The position numbers and the translations under genes were made by a program. Of a DNA stretch of 64,000 nucleotides, positions 1-13,932 are shown in pieces (position 1 is the first letter of the stretch; each line of letters starts with the position of its first letter). Under the pieces are notes generated by a model. The model saw only the letters and a list, made by a program, of their open reading frames with translations. It had not been told where the DNA came from and made no database searches. This DNA comes from Hyaloscypha bicolor E (lineage: Eukaryota; Ascomycota; Leotiomycetes; Helotiales; Hyaloscyphaceae): assembly GCF_002865645.1 (NCBI RefSeq), contig NW_020194594.1:1-64000 (forward strand). The letters run 5' to 3'.

Positions 1-1935
1 TAGAATATAAGGTACGTAATAGCAGGGTAATATATAAATAGTTAAGGTAATAAGCTATAGAGTAACGCTTACAAGTATAACTAATTCCAAGAATTAATTC
101 TAATAAAAGACTAATTAATGCCCCTTTTCAAAGCTAGGAGCATCTCCCTATATATTCCCTAGTATTTAGCCAAGCCTGCAAAGCACTTTACTTAACTAGG
201 AAACACGATCCTATATAATCCGTATAATTCCGATTACCTATATAATTCCGATTATAAGCTTTACCTAAAATAGGAAACTAGATCTATAATATCTAATACC
301 TGTCTATATACTATTATATATATTTATTATAGAAAAATAGTAAGTTTATAATTAAAACTATTATTAGTTCTATTATATTTCTATATTTTAGAGTATATCT
401 TTACTATTTCCCTAATAAGCTTCCTAGTAGAAATAGTAAGTACTAATTAATAGTAATTCGGGTTTAGTAATAATACTAGTAATAATAAAAATAGAAATAA
501 TAAATAGCCTTAATTTAAAGAAGATAAATAAATAGCTTAATTTCTTAATTAAGATTATCTAGTTCTTTTATATTTAGTTTTATCTAGAATAAGATAAACT
601 AATATAATAGGTTTCTAAAAAAAATCCGTTCTAATTAGATTATTATTAATAATATTAGCTTTATTTCATATACTTTTTATTTTTTCTTAGGTAAGATTAA
701 TAAAGAATTATATAATAGTAAGGTTTCTATAGTTCTATTTAATATAAATATTACTATATTAAAATTAGGCTCAAAAATTTTATATAAGTATATAATTAAT
801 TAGATTATATATTATAATATTAAAAATTTTAAAGTTATCCTAGAATAGATCCTATAGATTATTATTACTTTTCCTATATAAGATATACTAATATATTTTA
901 GTAATTATATATTCCTAAAGTTTAGTCTTTATTATAATTACCGGATTAATATTATCTTTCTATTTCTTAATTAGTTTCTTTCCTTTATTAGTATTTATAC
1001 TAAACCGAGTTTAGGTTCTTCCTAATATATATATATAGTTTATAGTAAGAGGAATTTAAAAATAAGATAATTCGTAATAGGTTTATAAAAAGGGTTTAGT
1101 AATAAAGATATCTAGATACCTGATTTAGATTCTAGATATCCCAGATACCTAGAGATATTATAGATATTAAAGTAAATATTTCGCTTTTAAATATTTTGTC
1201 TATAATAAGAAATTTAGGAAGTAAAATATTATAATTCCGGGAGAATCTAAAGCTTAAAGGACTTAACTTAATAGTAAAATTAAAATAGTAATTAAATAGC
1301 TTTAAGGACATATATAGGATATATATTTCAGAGAGAAAATCCCGTAGATATGAGTATTATATAAGTAGAAAAAATAGTTTCTAAGAAAGTAGTCTTAAGG
1401 CCAAAAGAAATTAGTTTTAAAGAATAGTAAAAGTTAAATAGATAAATAGTTAAATAGCTAACTACTTATTAATTAATAAGAGCTAGATATCTTCTTTATA
1501 GGCTACCGAATACTTTTATAAAGTTAATAAGTAGTTCTTTTTTTTAATATAGAATAAACTAGATTTATCTTAGGCTATTAAATACTTTTAGGATTAATCT
1601 AAAATCTTCTCTAATCTATATATATAAACTAATTAGTATTAGTTTACTAATAATATATAATACTATTATATAGGTATAAAAATACTAGTTATATTAGTTA
1701 GTAAAGTTATTATTATTTAGAAGTAGGAATTATAGTATTATAGTATTAATATATAATTCCTAAATTTATTAAGCCTAAAAAAGTCTAGTTTACTAGTCAA
1801 GTTACTAATAGGATACGAGGTTATATAATTATATCCCGTATCCCATATCTTATTATTTATATCTTATTATCTATATCCCGTATCCCGTATCCCGTAACTA
1901 TATATATAACTCCCAAAGAAATAGATATACTAATA
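1..1935 (-). mobile_element. Ty1/Copia-type LTR retrotransposon, 5' part, RIP-degraded, cut by window edge
   Basis: This is the upstream end of a second copy of the Copia element found whole at 4,430-10,741. Its 5' LTR (minus orientation) is at 1,637-1,935, and roughly 300-1,636 matches 9,100-10,437 block by block, for example the segment around 1,200-1,250 against 9,990-10,060. No frame survives. It was inserted into the minus-strand Gypsy relic that resumes at 1,936. The first 300 bases are AT-rich and I could not assign them. The element continues off the left edge. Confidence 0.75.
1637..1935 (-). repeat. Copia LTR (5' LTR of the left-edge element)
   Basis: A 299-bp copy of the Copia LTR. 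It begins TATTAG and ends CTAATA, which are mutated forms of the usual TGTTAG...CTAACA termini. It holds an internal run of short imperfect units (TATCCCG/TATCTTA type) near 1,840-1,895 that also varies in length between the other LTR copies. Confidence 0.8.
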
Positions 1936-2023
1936 TTTATAAAGTATTAGAATAATAATAAGCTTTTTTTTAAAGAATTTATATAGCTTATATTTACTTA
2001 TTATTCTATTTCTATATTATATT

Positions 2024-2248
2024 TATTAGTTTACTAGTAATATATAATACTATTATATAGGCGTGAAAATACTAGTTATATATAGTTAGTAAAGTTATTA
2101 TTATTTAGAAATAAGAATTATAATATTATAGTATTAATATATAATTTCTAAATCTACTAAGCCTAAAGAAATCTAGTTTACTAGTTGAGTTATATATATA
2201 ATACGAGATTATATAACCCAGGAAATTTATAGTATAGCTATTCTAATA
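2024..2248 (-). repeat. Solo Copia LTR
   Basis: A shortened 225-bp LTR of the same Copia family, beginning TATTAG and ending CTAATA, lying inside the minus-strand Gypsy relic. The flanking pentamers are ATATT (2,019-2,023) and ATATC (2,249-2,253), a target-site duplication differing by one C/T transition. It lacks the pentamer-rich tract of the other copies, so it has an internal deletion. No second LTR or internal region adjoins it, so it probably arose by LTR-LTR recombination. Confidence 0.75.
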
Positions 2249-4429
2249 ATATCTTTTCTTATTAAATAATAAATGAATTTAATAATAATTATAAAGTCTT
2301 TAATTCAATTATAGTAATAAATAATAATTCTAATAAATGCCTTATTTTTAATTATATTATTATAATATTTCTATTTTAAGATTTTAGTAATTCCTGAATT
2401 TAAAGAACTTCTTTTAAGTATTTTATAAATAAAGCTAATAATAATTATATTATTATAATAAAACTACGATTTTTTTCTAATACTAATTCTGGCTCTTTTA
2501 ATTCTATTTAAAATTATATTTAGGTTTTAAAAGTATTCGAATATAAAATACTAAATATTAAATAAAATAAGCTATTTATTATAGTTTATATAAGGTCTTT
2601 TAATTCTAATATTATTAATAAATAATATAATAATTTTAGGAAATAAATTCTTTAGAATAGTTATAATAATTCATATAAACTATATAATAGAATTAATAGC
2701 TTTCTAAAATAATATAATTATTCTTAATAGTTCTAAAAATATTATAAATATAATTAAATCTCTATTATAAGTATCTAATATAAATTAATTATATCTAAAA
2801 AAGAAATTAATTAGAAAAATATAAATATATTTAGTAAATTCCTTTGAGATCTTATTAATAAATAGAAATAAATTAATATTTTATAGAATTACTAAATTCA
2901 TTTTTATAGTAATATTAATTAGTTTATAAGTTCTAATAACTTTTTTTTATAACTAAGAACTATAAATTCTAGTAAAATCTATTATATTTTTTAAGAACTT
3001 TATAGTCTAGATATTCTAATAATAATTTTATTATTACTAGTACTAGGGCTTTAGGATATAGGAAATTTTTCTTTTATTAGGCTTTATATTTAATAGTTTT
3101 AATTAGAATAAATAAATTAATATTTTTATAAACTTATTTTATTTCTTTTTAATTAAATATAATTATATCTTTTTAATTAATTATTAATTCTCGAAATATA
3201 GCTAGTTCTTTTTTTAAAGCCAGTTACTAATATTTAATTATTTAAAATATTCCGAAATAAATTATAAATTTCTTAAAATAGCTAATATTCTTAATAAAAG
3301 GTAATTCTTATATTTTCTAGTATATTTCTATAAGTATTTTCTAGTTTTAAATCTCTTAAACTAGTTCGGATATTTATTAAAGTCTTTTCCGGTTCTATTA
3401 TTAGTATTTACTAATTAAATCTTCTTATTCTTTATCTTATATATTTTTATAACTAGAAATAGATTATAGTTATTATCTTTTTTTTTAAAAAGCTATAGCT
3501 ATTTTCTTTAATATTCTTTTTATTTAATTTCCGGAATTTATAACTTTTCTATTTAGCTTTTTTCTATTTAAATATAAAGAATATTTTTTTATCTAATATT
3601 CTAATATATTTTCTTTAAGTTTTTATATATTCCAGAATTCTTTTTAGTTTTGAGTTCTATATTTTATAGCTTCGGGAATATATTTCTTTATTATTAGAAA
3701 ATATTATTATTATTATTTTTTAGAAATATTTTTATTTAATATTATTTTTATTTCTTTTTTTATTAAATCCGAAACTACTTTTAATAATACTTTAATTAAA
3801 ATCTTTTCTATTTTAGTTTCTTTAAAAATATTATTAATTTCTTAAACTTCTAAACCTAAAATAAAAGAATTAGTAAAAAATCCTGGTATTTTCCTATTTT
3901 CTCTAATATTATTACCGGTTATAATACTAGACTTTGTTTTTATTTTTTATTTTTAGTTTCCTATTTTATATTATTTAATTCTTTAATTTTAGAAGCTTAA
4001 TATTTTTAAATTATTACTTTTTTCTATTTTCTAGTATTTTTTAAAAATAAAATAATTATAATAATATAGGTATTCTAGTTATTTTTAGAATTAATAAATC
4101 TTTTATTCTATAAACTATTATTTTTATTTTTATTAAAAATAGTTAACTAAATAGGATTTTAGAATTTCTTTAATTAGAAAAAATGTATTTTTATATTCTA
4201 TTTTATTTATAACTTTAGTTCTAAACTTTACTATTTCTATAAATTCAAATTTAGTTCTAATAATAATAAATATTTAATAATCTATAATATTATATATTAT
4301 TCTATTAATATTTCTAGAGATCTTTTCGGAAAAAATATTAATTTTGGCTCTAATATCAATTATTTCTTTATATTTAATATTTCTTTAAGGTTTTTGAAAT
4401 ATAAATTAGAAATATAAAAATTATATAAT

Positions 4430-4719
4430 TATTAGTTTACCAGGAATATATAATACCGTTATATAGATATAGAAGTACTATTTATATAAGATTAGTAAAG
4501 TTATTATTTAGAAGTAGGAATTATAGTATTATAATATTAATATATAATTTCTAAATCTGCTAAGCCTAAAGAAATCTAGTTTACTAGTCGAGTTACTAAT
4601 AGAATACGAGATTATATAACTATATCTCGTATCTTATATCCTATTACCTATTACCTATATCTCGTATCCCGTATTCCGTAACTATATATATAACTCCTAG
4701 AAGAATAGCTATACTAATA
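4430..4719 (-). repeat. Copia 3' LTR
   Basis: Begins TATTAG and ends CTAATA, and is about 290 bp long. It pairs with the LTR at 10,438-10,741. It includes the CCTATTA/CCCGTAT-type short-unit tract at about 4,620-4,680. Confidence 0.85.
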
Positions 4720-7700
4720 CTAGAAACTTTCTAAAAATATAAAAAATAGTATTTCTCTCTAATTATATATAAATTCCCTAATCTAGCCTAATACCAGATT
4801 TCCCAAATACTTTATATATCTATATTGCTTCTAAGGTTTTGGTTATATACTAAAGGCTATGGCCTTTTATATATAACTTCCCCTCCTATAATATCCTTCT
4901 ATCTTATATATCTATTTTCTGCCTTATTTATACTCGATTTATTTCTCTATATCTAATTATATAGTATTTGTATTAATTAGGTATTTGAGGGCATTTATTA
5001 GCTTTAATTTCGTTATAGAATTAGTAGAATTCGATTTTCCCTTAATCTATTTAACTTTTGTAATTTCTCGTTATTTATATATCTAGTAGAAATATATTAT
5101 ATTAATTATTAGGCGTTTCTCTCGAGTAGTACCTAATTTAATAAGGTATTTATATAATAATTTCGAATTCGAATAGATAACTAGTAGTAATTCTATTTCT
5201 AGTACTTTATTAATTATAGATTTAACTAAAATGCCTATATTAAAACCGTAAGTTATATTATAAAGTTCTAAAGCTAGAATACTTCTAGTAATTCTCTTAT
5301 ATTTAGTAGAGAACTAGTAAATAATATTAGTATATCTAGTTCTATTTACTAGAACTAGAATATATCCGATTTAGGAAAAGAGATTTCTATTATTTATAAA
5401 TAAAGTATTTATAAAAATAATTAAATATAAGAACTCCTTTACAAGCTTTATAAATCTTAGTTCTCTAGTAGTATTCTCAATTTGCTATTAAATATACTTA
5501 TTAAGTGTCTTTATATTAGTTTCCGAGGATTTAATAGCTTGAGTAGTAATTAATAGGTTATATAAAGCTTCTGGTTAATAGACTAATATAATATATACTC
5601 TTCTTATATATTAGGTAATATATTAGTTTTTAATAGAGAGATTTTAATAAATAGTACCCCTATTACTTATAGTAGTAGTATTCTTTATAGAAATAATTCG
5701 GAGGTTCTTATACTAGTATTCCTATATAAGAATAATTCCAGTAGTATTTATATAAATAATACCTCTATTAAATTTGAGATTATAGTTAAAAGTAAGAGAT
5801 TTATATTCCTTAGCCAAGAACTTAGCCTTATAAAGCTTTAGTTACTTTGCCTTTATAAAATTATTAGTTCTAATAAATAGGGTATTATTAGTTTAAAGGC
5901 TAATAATTCCAAAGGGTTACTTACTATAGAGTAGGTAAGAGTTATAAGTCAACTATTTTATAGAGAGCTTATTAATATAGTAGAAATAGTAAGTCTTAAA
6001 CTAGTAGTTCCTAGCTTCCGGTATATTATATAGTAGTTTTATAACTTTTAGAATAGAATTATTCTTTAGATTTAGCTCTTTAGTAAGCTTATAGAATAGG
6101 TTAATATAGAAATTATAATTAAATAAGGTTATTAATTAGATATAAGCTTATAAGATATTATATAAATATAATTCTATAGTATTTATTATTATAGTAGTAA
6201 TATTAAGGATAATTCTCTAGCTAATATATTAGATAGTAAGTAATTATATTAATACTATGTGTTTTTTACTATTATTATAAGCTTAGATAACTAGTCTCGA
6301 CTTCTTAAGCTCTTTCTCTATATTCTTATTCTTAATCTCATTAATAAACCGGGAGTTAAAGATATATACCTTTTTTAATACCTGAGATCTAGAAGTAATC
6401 TCAAATATATCCTTTTCTAGAAAGCTAGTAACTTTAACTTAACGGGAATTCTCGTATAGTTTATTATTCTATAGGAATACTATAATATCCGGGGTCTTAT
6501 AAGGGTATCCTCTATTATACTTTAGTAAAATAGTAAGAGGAATTATACCCGTATTATCTTTGGCCTTATTATTGGATTCGGAAACAGGTTCAGGTTTGGG
6601 GCTATTAGTAATAACCTTAATATCCCTTATATAAAAGAGCTTTATAGAGGTCAAACGAAAAGTAGTATTACTATATAGTAGAGCTAGTATATAGTTCTCT
6701 CTATTAATAGCTACTAGCTTATATAGTCTATTCTAATTACTAGATTAACCGGTATTCCCTTTATACTAAACGAGAATATTCGAACTTAGGGGTAGTTTAT
6801 AGATATTAGTAGTATTAGGACTATTTCGGGTATTTAAAGTATTTGTAATTTAATATCTAGCTTAAAGCTTCTGAATTTCTATTATTGTTTTCTTAAGTAC
6901 TACTAATTACTATAATATAGTAGGTAATAGGGTATTATATTTAGTTATTCGAGATAAAGTACTATAAATTAAAAGGGTTAGGATAATACTATTAGGTCCC
7001 GTAAAGTTATTAATAGCCTTAAAAGCTATTTAGAATATAGTATTCTTATTAATTCTATTAATTTTGGCTATAATAATAAGATAGGTATATTAGATTAGGC
7101 TATAGTAGTATTCTATAATTCTAATAGAGTTATAAGCTTCTATGGGAATAATCTTAACCTTAGTTCCTATAGTATTTATAAGCTAAGCGAACTTCTTATT
7201 AGTAAACTGCTTTCTGGTATCTGCTATAATCTAATTAGGAGGGCCTAAATAGTTATTAATCTAGTATTACTTGAGTATATTCCAGGTATATATTATACTA
7301 ATATTCTAGAGCTATTAGCCGGCTTAATATTAAGTGCCTTTATTAATAATATAAAGTATAGGCTTACCGGAAATATAGAAAATATTAATAATAATAGAAT
7401 AGTTAAAGCTAATATTATCTCTTAGATTAAACTTGAATTATCCGGGTAATTAGCTATATTTCTGGTATTACTTATAGTACTTTATAAGATACTTAAGGGC
7501 TTCTATATTAATATTATAGCCTACTTATTCTAGTACGTTTCGAAGCTTACTAATAGATAAATAACTAAAACAATAATATAAATATTATAATTTAACTTTT
7601 ATAAGAAAGCAGAAGTTATAAGTAAAGAATTCGGAAATAAAGCTTTATAGAGTAGTATTCTAAAACAGGAAAGAGTATCTGAAATATTATATTATAGATA

Positions 7701-10437
7701 TATATTTTCTAGTAAAAGTAATAAGATAATTAGTAAGATTATTAAAGTAGACCCCTAGCTTATTTATATTAGCTAAGCTAAGCAAAAATAGAATCTTTAA
7801 AGATATAATATAGAATTATACTTGCCTAATTAGTATACTTACTATTATAGATCTAATAAAAGATATAAATCCGATACTAAACTAGATATTAACTTGATCT
7901 TTAATAGTTTCATTAAGTTTAATACTATTATTAGTTTACTAGAGAGCTTGAAATTAGTTAGAACTAGTAATTAAGTATCTAGAGGCTCTAGTATTAATTA
8001 TAACTTTATAAAAATAGTAAGTATTATATTTTAATATACTATTAATTATAAAAGTCTAGGTATCTTTTATTAAGGATTTAATAGGCTTTAAGGTATGGTT
8101 TTTGCCTATTATCTAGTATATAAGAGAAAGGGAAGTGAGATTATTTATAAGAATATTAGCTATAGTTATTAGTAAAGTAGAAGCGGCAGAAGTAGCTAAA
8201 AAGCTCTTAATTAAAGTAAAGTAGGAATCTGGATAGTATTTCTTTTCTTTATCTATTTCTACTAATAAAGCCTTAAAAGCATTATTTACTAGTTTATTTT
8301 TATTATTCTTATTACTCTTTTTGCCTTTAGCTTTAGTAATATACTATATATAAGTATTACTAAAGTATTTATTAAAGTTACGGGTATTTCGGGATCTAAA
8401 CTAATAGATATTTCTATTCCTAAATCAAGCCTTTTTAGCCTTTTATTTCTCTGGTATATGCTTTTATAAGTAGTATTCGGGTTTCTTATATATAAAATAT
8501 GACTTTAGGATATAATTATTATAATTACGGGACTTAAAATAGTTATTACGGGTTCTGAAATTACGGCTAGGTCCGTATTAACGATTTCCGGAGGAATAAT
8601 AGCTTGGAGAGTTCTAAGAGTAGTATTATTAATTAGTAAAGAAGGTTTCGGGATTAGCTTATTATTTGCTCTTATATATAGTAATAAATAACTAGAGCTT
8701 ATTAATAAACTAGCCGAGATTTATAGAAGGGTCTGAGATTACGTATTTATATACCCGGAAGCCTTAGTAAGAAGTAATAATTTTATTATAAAGAAATTCG
8801 GTATTTTGCAGGTTAGGTATAAGACTATACTATAATTAATATAGTTCATTAATTAGTAATTAAATAGTCTCAAATATTATTTTTTCCGGAAATTTAGCTA
8901 TTATAGAAGCTAATATAGTAGTATTTTACTTGTCTAAATTTTGATATTTGAATTTAGGGCCTTTAAAGAAGCTATAAATATTAATATAAGCTTTTTTATA
9001 TATATATTAAGAGAGCTAGTTATTATAGAAATAGTCTTAAGCTAGTCTCTTTAGTATAGTAGGAAAAGCTTATATTAGTGCCTCTTATAAAAGCTTTATA
9101 TATTAGTAGATATTAAGGAAAATAGTAAGTTTATAGTTAAAATTACTATTAGATCTATTATACTTTTATTCTTTAGTATAAATCTTGGCGACTTCCCTAA
9201 TAAGTCTTATAGTTAAAGGAAATTAGGGGTTATTTGAATATAGTTATAGTAATAGTAGTAATAAGAGTATATTATTTATTTCTGGAGCTTTTATACTAGT
9301 ATATAAATCTAGTAGAGATATAGGATATAATAGTAAAGGAAATAGTAAAGGAGGTAATAATAGTATAAGAATATTAAAAATAATAGGTTCTAGATACTTA
9401 TTTTTTATAAGAATAATAAAGCCTAATAGGATTAGTTCCTTAATAAGGTCTAGTCTAGCTACTAATATATTCTTATTTAATTATATATATAATTTTTTTT
9501 TATAATAATATATAAGGTATTTATAATAGTATTAATACTATTATTTTATTATATAAATATACTACTATACTAAAGAGTCTTATATAAGTATAATATCTCC
9601 GGGAGTTCGAATTTATTAAAGTTTCTTTAATAAGTAAAGTCTTTAAAGTTATATCTAAATAGCTCTCAAAGGTTATTATTAACTATTTTATAGAGAATAT
9701 ATTAAAATAGCTTAGTATCTAAGAACTTAGTTATCTTATTTACTTTAGTAAAGTTTAGGTTAATCCTATATTTCTATTTTCTTACTAATTTCTTGAAATT
9801 ATTATTATCTATAGAGTAATTAGATTAGATAGATCTAATAAAGGAATTATTTACTATAGTATATTCCGCTATTATATATTCCGTAGGCTTATATCTAGTT
9901 CGAGATATAGTAGTTTGTAAGGAGGGTAGGTTTATAAGAAGGAGGATAGTTTATAAGATAAATAGTTTATAGTAAGTATTATATTTGAGGTAAAAATTTC
10001 GTCTATAATGAGAAATTTAGGAAGTGAAATTTAAGAAGTGAAATATCGAGATTCCGGGAGGACTTAATAGTTCTAAAGCTTAAGAGCCCCAGGGATTTAA
10101 AAGAAGGTAGTTTTTGAGAGGGTTTTATAGGAGTTAAATAAGAATAGAATAGGATAGTCAAATAGCTAACCGTTTTGGTATTTGGCAAGATTAAGTACTC
10201 TTCCTGCCTATATAACCGAATTATAGGTAATAGAACTAATAGATATTTCCCTCTTTAATATAGTATAATCGGGCTTTAGTAAGATTAAGTATCTTTCCTG
10301 CCTATATAACCGAATTATAGGTAATAGAATTAATAGTTATTTCCTCTTTAACTAGAATAATAGCTTTGCCCCTAAGTAACCGAATCTTAGGTAAGTATAG
10401 CTTAATTTTTCCTAATCTATAAGTACTAACTAATTAG

Positions 10438-10741
10438 TATCGGTTTACTAGAAATATATAGCACTATTATATATGCGTGAAAGTACTATTTATATAAGGT
10501 TAGTAAAGTTATTATTTAGAAGTAGGGATTATAGTATTATAGTATTAATATATAATCCCTAAATCTGCTAAGCCTAAAGGAATCTAGTTTACTAGTCGAA
10601 TTACTAATAAGATACGAGATTATATAACCATATCCTATATCCTATATCCTATTACCTATATCTTATTACCTATTACCTATATCCCGTATTCCGTATCCCG
10701 TAATTATATATGTGACTTCTAGAGAAATAGCTATACTAATA
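10438..10741 (-). repeat. Copia 5' LTR
   Basis: A 304-bp direct repeat of 4,430-4,719. The starting hexamer reads TATCGG and the end reads CTAATA. It is followed directly by the ATAAT target duplication. The short-unit tract at about 10,620-10,700 is longer than in the partner LTR. Confidence 0.85.
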
Positions 10742-12340
10742 ATAATATATTTATAAGCTAGTAATATTCAAATATTAATACTATTACTTTTAAATTAAAT
10801 AATCTTATTAGTATTAGATATCTGAATTAGTATTTCTAATTCCTTAAATATTCTATCTATTATATAAGTTATAATTACTAGTTTTATAAATTTCCTAATA
10901 TATTTAATTATATTTAATATAATAGTAGTTCCTATTTATAAAATAATAAAATAAAGAATATTATTCTTAATTTATTAGTTCTAAAATATAATAGCTAAAT
11001 TTGGTATTTTTATTTCTTTCTAAATCTTTAGAAATAAAATAATTACTTTTTTTAGTAGTTTTATTAGAATATTATTAATTTCAGAAATCCTATACTTATT
11101 ATAGCTAAGAGTATATTAGGTTTCTAATTCATTTTATTTATTTCTGGAAAACCTCTTTAGTTATTTCTATTTCTATTTTTTTTCTTTTTAATAAAAAACC
11201 TATTATAGTATTAATAGAAATACTATTTATAATTAAATTTTAATACTATTTATTAATTCCAGAACCTGAAATATTAGTAATTCTAATATAATTTTCTTTA
11301 AGGCAAAATAGCTATTTAGATTCTCTAAATATAACTTATTTACTTTTATATATAAATTCCAGTTAGCTAATTTCCTTATTTCTTTCTTATCTAGTAAATT
11401 AGATATTTTCTATTATTCTTTAAATATTCTTAAATTATACTTTTAAATTATAATTGAATTCTTCTTTTTAGACTTAGGAAATAATTTAATTAAACTACTA
11501 ATATTTATTAATAAAAAAAAGGAAAAGCTTTTTTATCTAGGCTTAAATAGCCCTTTATATTATTTTTTATTAAATTAATAAATATATCTATAATTTATAA
11601 GCTTTTCTATTAATAGATAATAGAACTAAAAAGTATAAATATATTTTAAATTAATATTATTATTCTTATTTCTATTATAATATTTATAACAAATTTGTTC
11701 TTTTAATTTAGGTTTATATTATAGGCTATATTAACTTAAATAGTATTCTCTAATTATATTTAAGACTAATTTTTTCTAGAATATAATTATTTAAATCCCT
11801 TATTTATTTTAGTTTAATTATTATAGCTATTATAGTATTTCTTATAACCTCTATTATAATTTCTAATATATTTTTTTTAAAACCCCGAATTATATTTACT
11901 AGGCTATTAATACTATTATATTTACTATAATTAGCTAAATTATATAAATAGGCTATAAATATTTTCTCGAATTATAATAATAGCTATATTAAGTTCTTTT
12001 TATAAGTTCTTTTAAGTTATAATAGTAATAGATAGTTTTTCCAGATTCTTTACTAGTTAATTAATATTATTTCTTTTAAGTTTATTACTTTTAACAGGTT
12101 TTATATAATTAGCTATAGGCTAAATTCTTTTTTTACTTATATTTATAATAGCTTTAAGAAATATAATAGAAGGAACTAATAAAAAATAATTATTTTCTAG
12201 CTTAGAAACTATATTATAAACTATTATATCTAAGTATTCTTATTTAAATCTAAATATATTAAAATTATTAATAATATTAAAATAGTATTTCTTTTTTTTT
12301 ATTAATGAAATTTTTTTATTTTTTTTATATATTTTATATA

Positions 12341-12420
12341 TTTTATTATATTTTATTATATTTTATTATATTTTATTATATTTTATTATATTTTATTATA
12401 TTTTATTATATTTTATTATA
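12341..12420. repeat. Perfect tandem array, 10-bp unit x 8
   Basis: Eight consecutive perfect copies of TTTTATTATA fill 12,341-12,420, preceded by looser TTTTATATA units. The array lies inside the minus-strand Gypsy relic. The matching part of the plus-strand sister element (around 22.9 kb) shows no such array, so it expanded after the two copies separated. Confidence 0.9.
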
Positions 12421-13932
12421 TTTATAAATAAAAATATTTATAGATTTAAAGTTTATATTCTTAAAAATATAATCTTTTACTAAAATAGATAATTCTTTTA
12501 TAAATTCTTAATATTAAATTATTTCTTTTATTTCTTTTTTCTTTAATAACTTTTTTAATATTTTATTAAATATATTAATATAAAACTTAGAAAAGATCTT
12601 TTTATTCTAGGCTTATATAATAATCTAATTAAGAAAATTATAGCTAATTTTGAATATCTCCTAGTTATACTTTCGGAATTCCTTTAATAAGGCCTTAAAA
12701 AACTTAATTTTTTAGTAATTTCCTAAATTATTAATATAATATTCTAGTATAGCCTTAATTTAATTCTTATAAATAAAAGAAATATAATAGATAATTCTTT
12801 CTTTTTTAGTATTATTAGAAATATAATAGTTCTTATATATATCTATATACTATTTCAAGAATATAGAAATATTATTTTTCTAAAACTATAATATTTCAGA
12901 AGCTTTTATAAATAATAGATTTAAATCCGATATTAGTATATATTTGTTTTTAGCTATATTAATTTTAATAATTTCTTTTATAATTAATTATAGAATTTCT
13001 ATATCTAAAACTTCTATTAATAAGATTTCTAAAAAACTAATTTCTTATTTAAATATATCTTTTAGTTTAGAAACCGGAATTTGAAAAAGAAACTAGTTAA
13101 TAATAATAAATATAATCTAGATTCGAGTTTTAATATTAGTAATAATAAAATAATAGCTTTTCTAGTTTTATTTCTATTATTTATATTCTCTTTTATATTC
13201 TATTAGCTTAATATCTATAGTATTTTTCTTTAATTTTACTAAATTAAATATATTTAATAATATTATTAAAGGTAATAATAAATATAATAAATATAATTTT
13301 ACTAATTTTTCTGACTATTCTGAATTTTCTTTTTTCTTTTTATTTAGTATCCTTTTCTTTCTCTAGAAGCTTCTCTAAATTATTTATATAATTTCTTATT
13401 TCCGATTTCTATTTATTATTTTACTTGAAATTAAGAATATTTTCTTTTTTAGATATCTTTTTTAGATTTAGAAATAAGCTTTTTTATTAAAACTAATACT
13501 ATTTCTATTCCGGTTTTTATTATAACTAAAAATAATATATAAATTAATAATATAATTTCATTCCTAAATATTAAAGTTTATTTCTAATTAAAGTCTAATT
13601 TATACTATTTTAGTATAATATTTCTTATTTTATTTCTTTTCTTTTTATAATTAGCCTTTATTTCTATTATTCTTATATATTATACTAGTAATTATATCTT
13701 ATAGCTAATTTATATTCAAGTTACTAAATATATTAGAAATTAATATAAGATACTAAGATTAATACTTATATATTTTTAATATTTTAGCCTTAGGCTTAAA
13801 GTATTATAATAGCTCTTTTTTTTCTAAACTTATTAAACTAATAATTCGCCTTATAAAAACCCTTTAGAACTTTATAAAAGTATTACCTTAATTATAAAGT
13901 TTTAATTTCTTTATTTTATTTATTATAAAATA

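Larger units (their letters stand above)
4430..10741 (-). mobile_element. Complete Ty1/Copia LTR retrotransposon, minus strand, RIP-degraded
   Basis: Two LTRs of about 290-304 bp (4,430-4,719 and 10,438-10,741) flank 5.7 kb of internal DNA. A perfect 5-bp target duplication ATAAT lies at 4,425-4,429 and 10,742-10,746, within Gypsy sequence that reads across the gap. On the minus strand, about 6,654-6,300 decodes with stops to the start of a Copia reverse transcriptase: a line containing PDIIVFL is followed by the recognisable VYIFNSRFINEIKN, equivalent to the fungal Copia 'SRFVDEIKN' motif. The order within the element fits gag nearest 10.4 kb and polymerase toward 4.7 kb. No functional reading frame remains. 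Confidence 0.85.

Noticed and set aside
1845..1895. Repeated TATCCCG units as a CRISPR-like or regulatory array
   Set aside because: The units are adjacent, imperfect and part of every full-length Copia LTR; a simple internal tandem tract in a eukaryotic element.
10003..10188. A 61-codon minus-strand frame in the AT-rich block
   Set aside because: It lies in the Copia 5' internal region, where a mutated copy exists at about 1,200-1,400. Not a separate gene.
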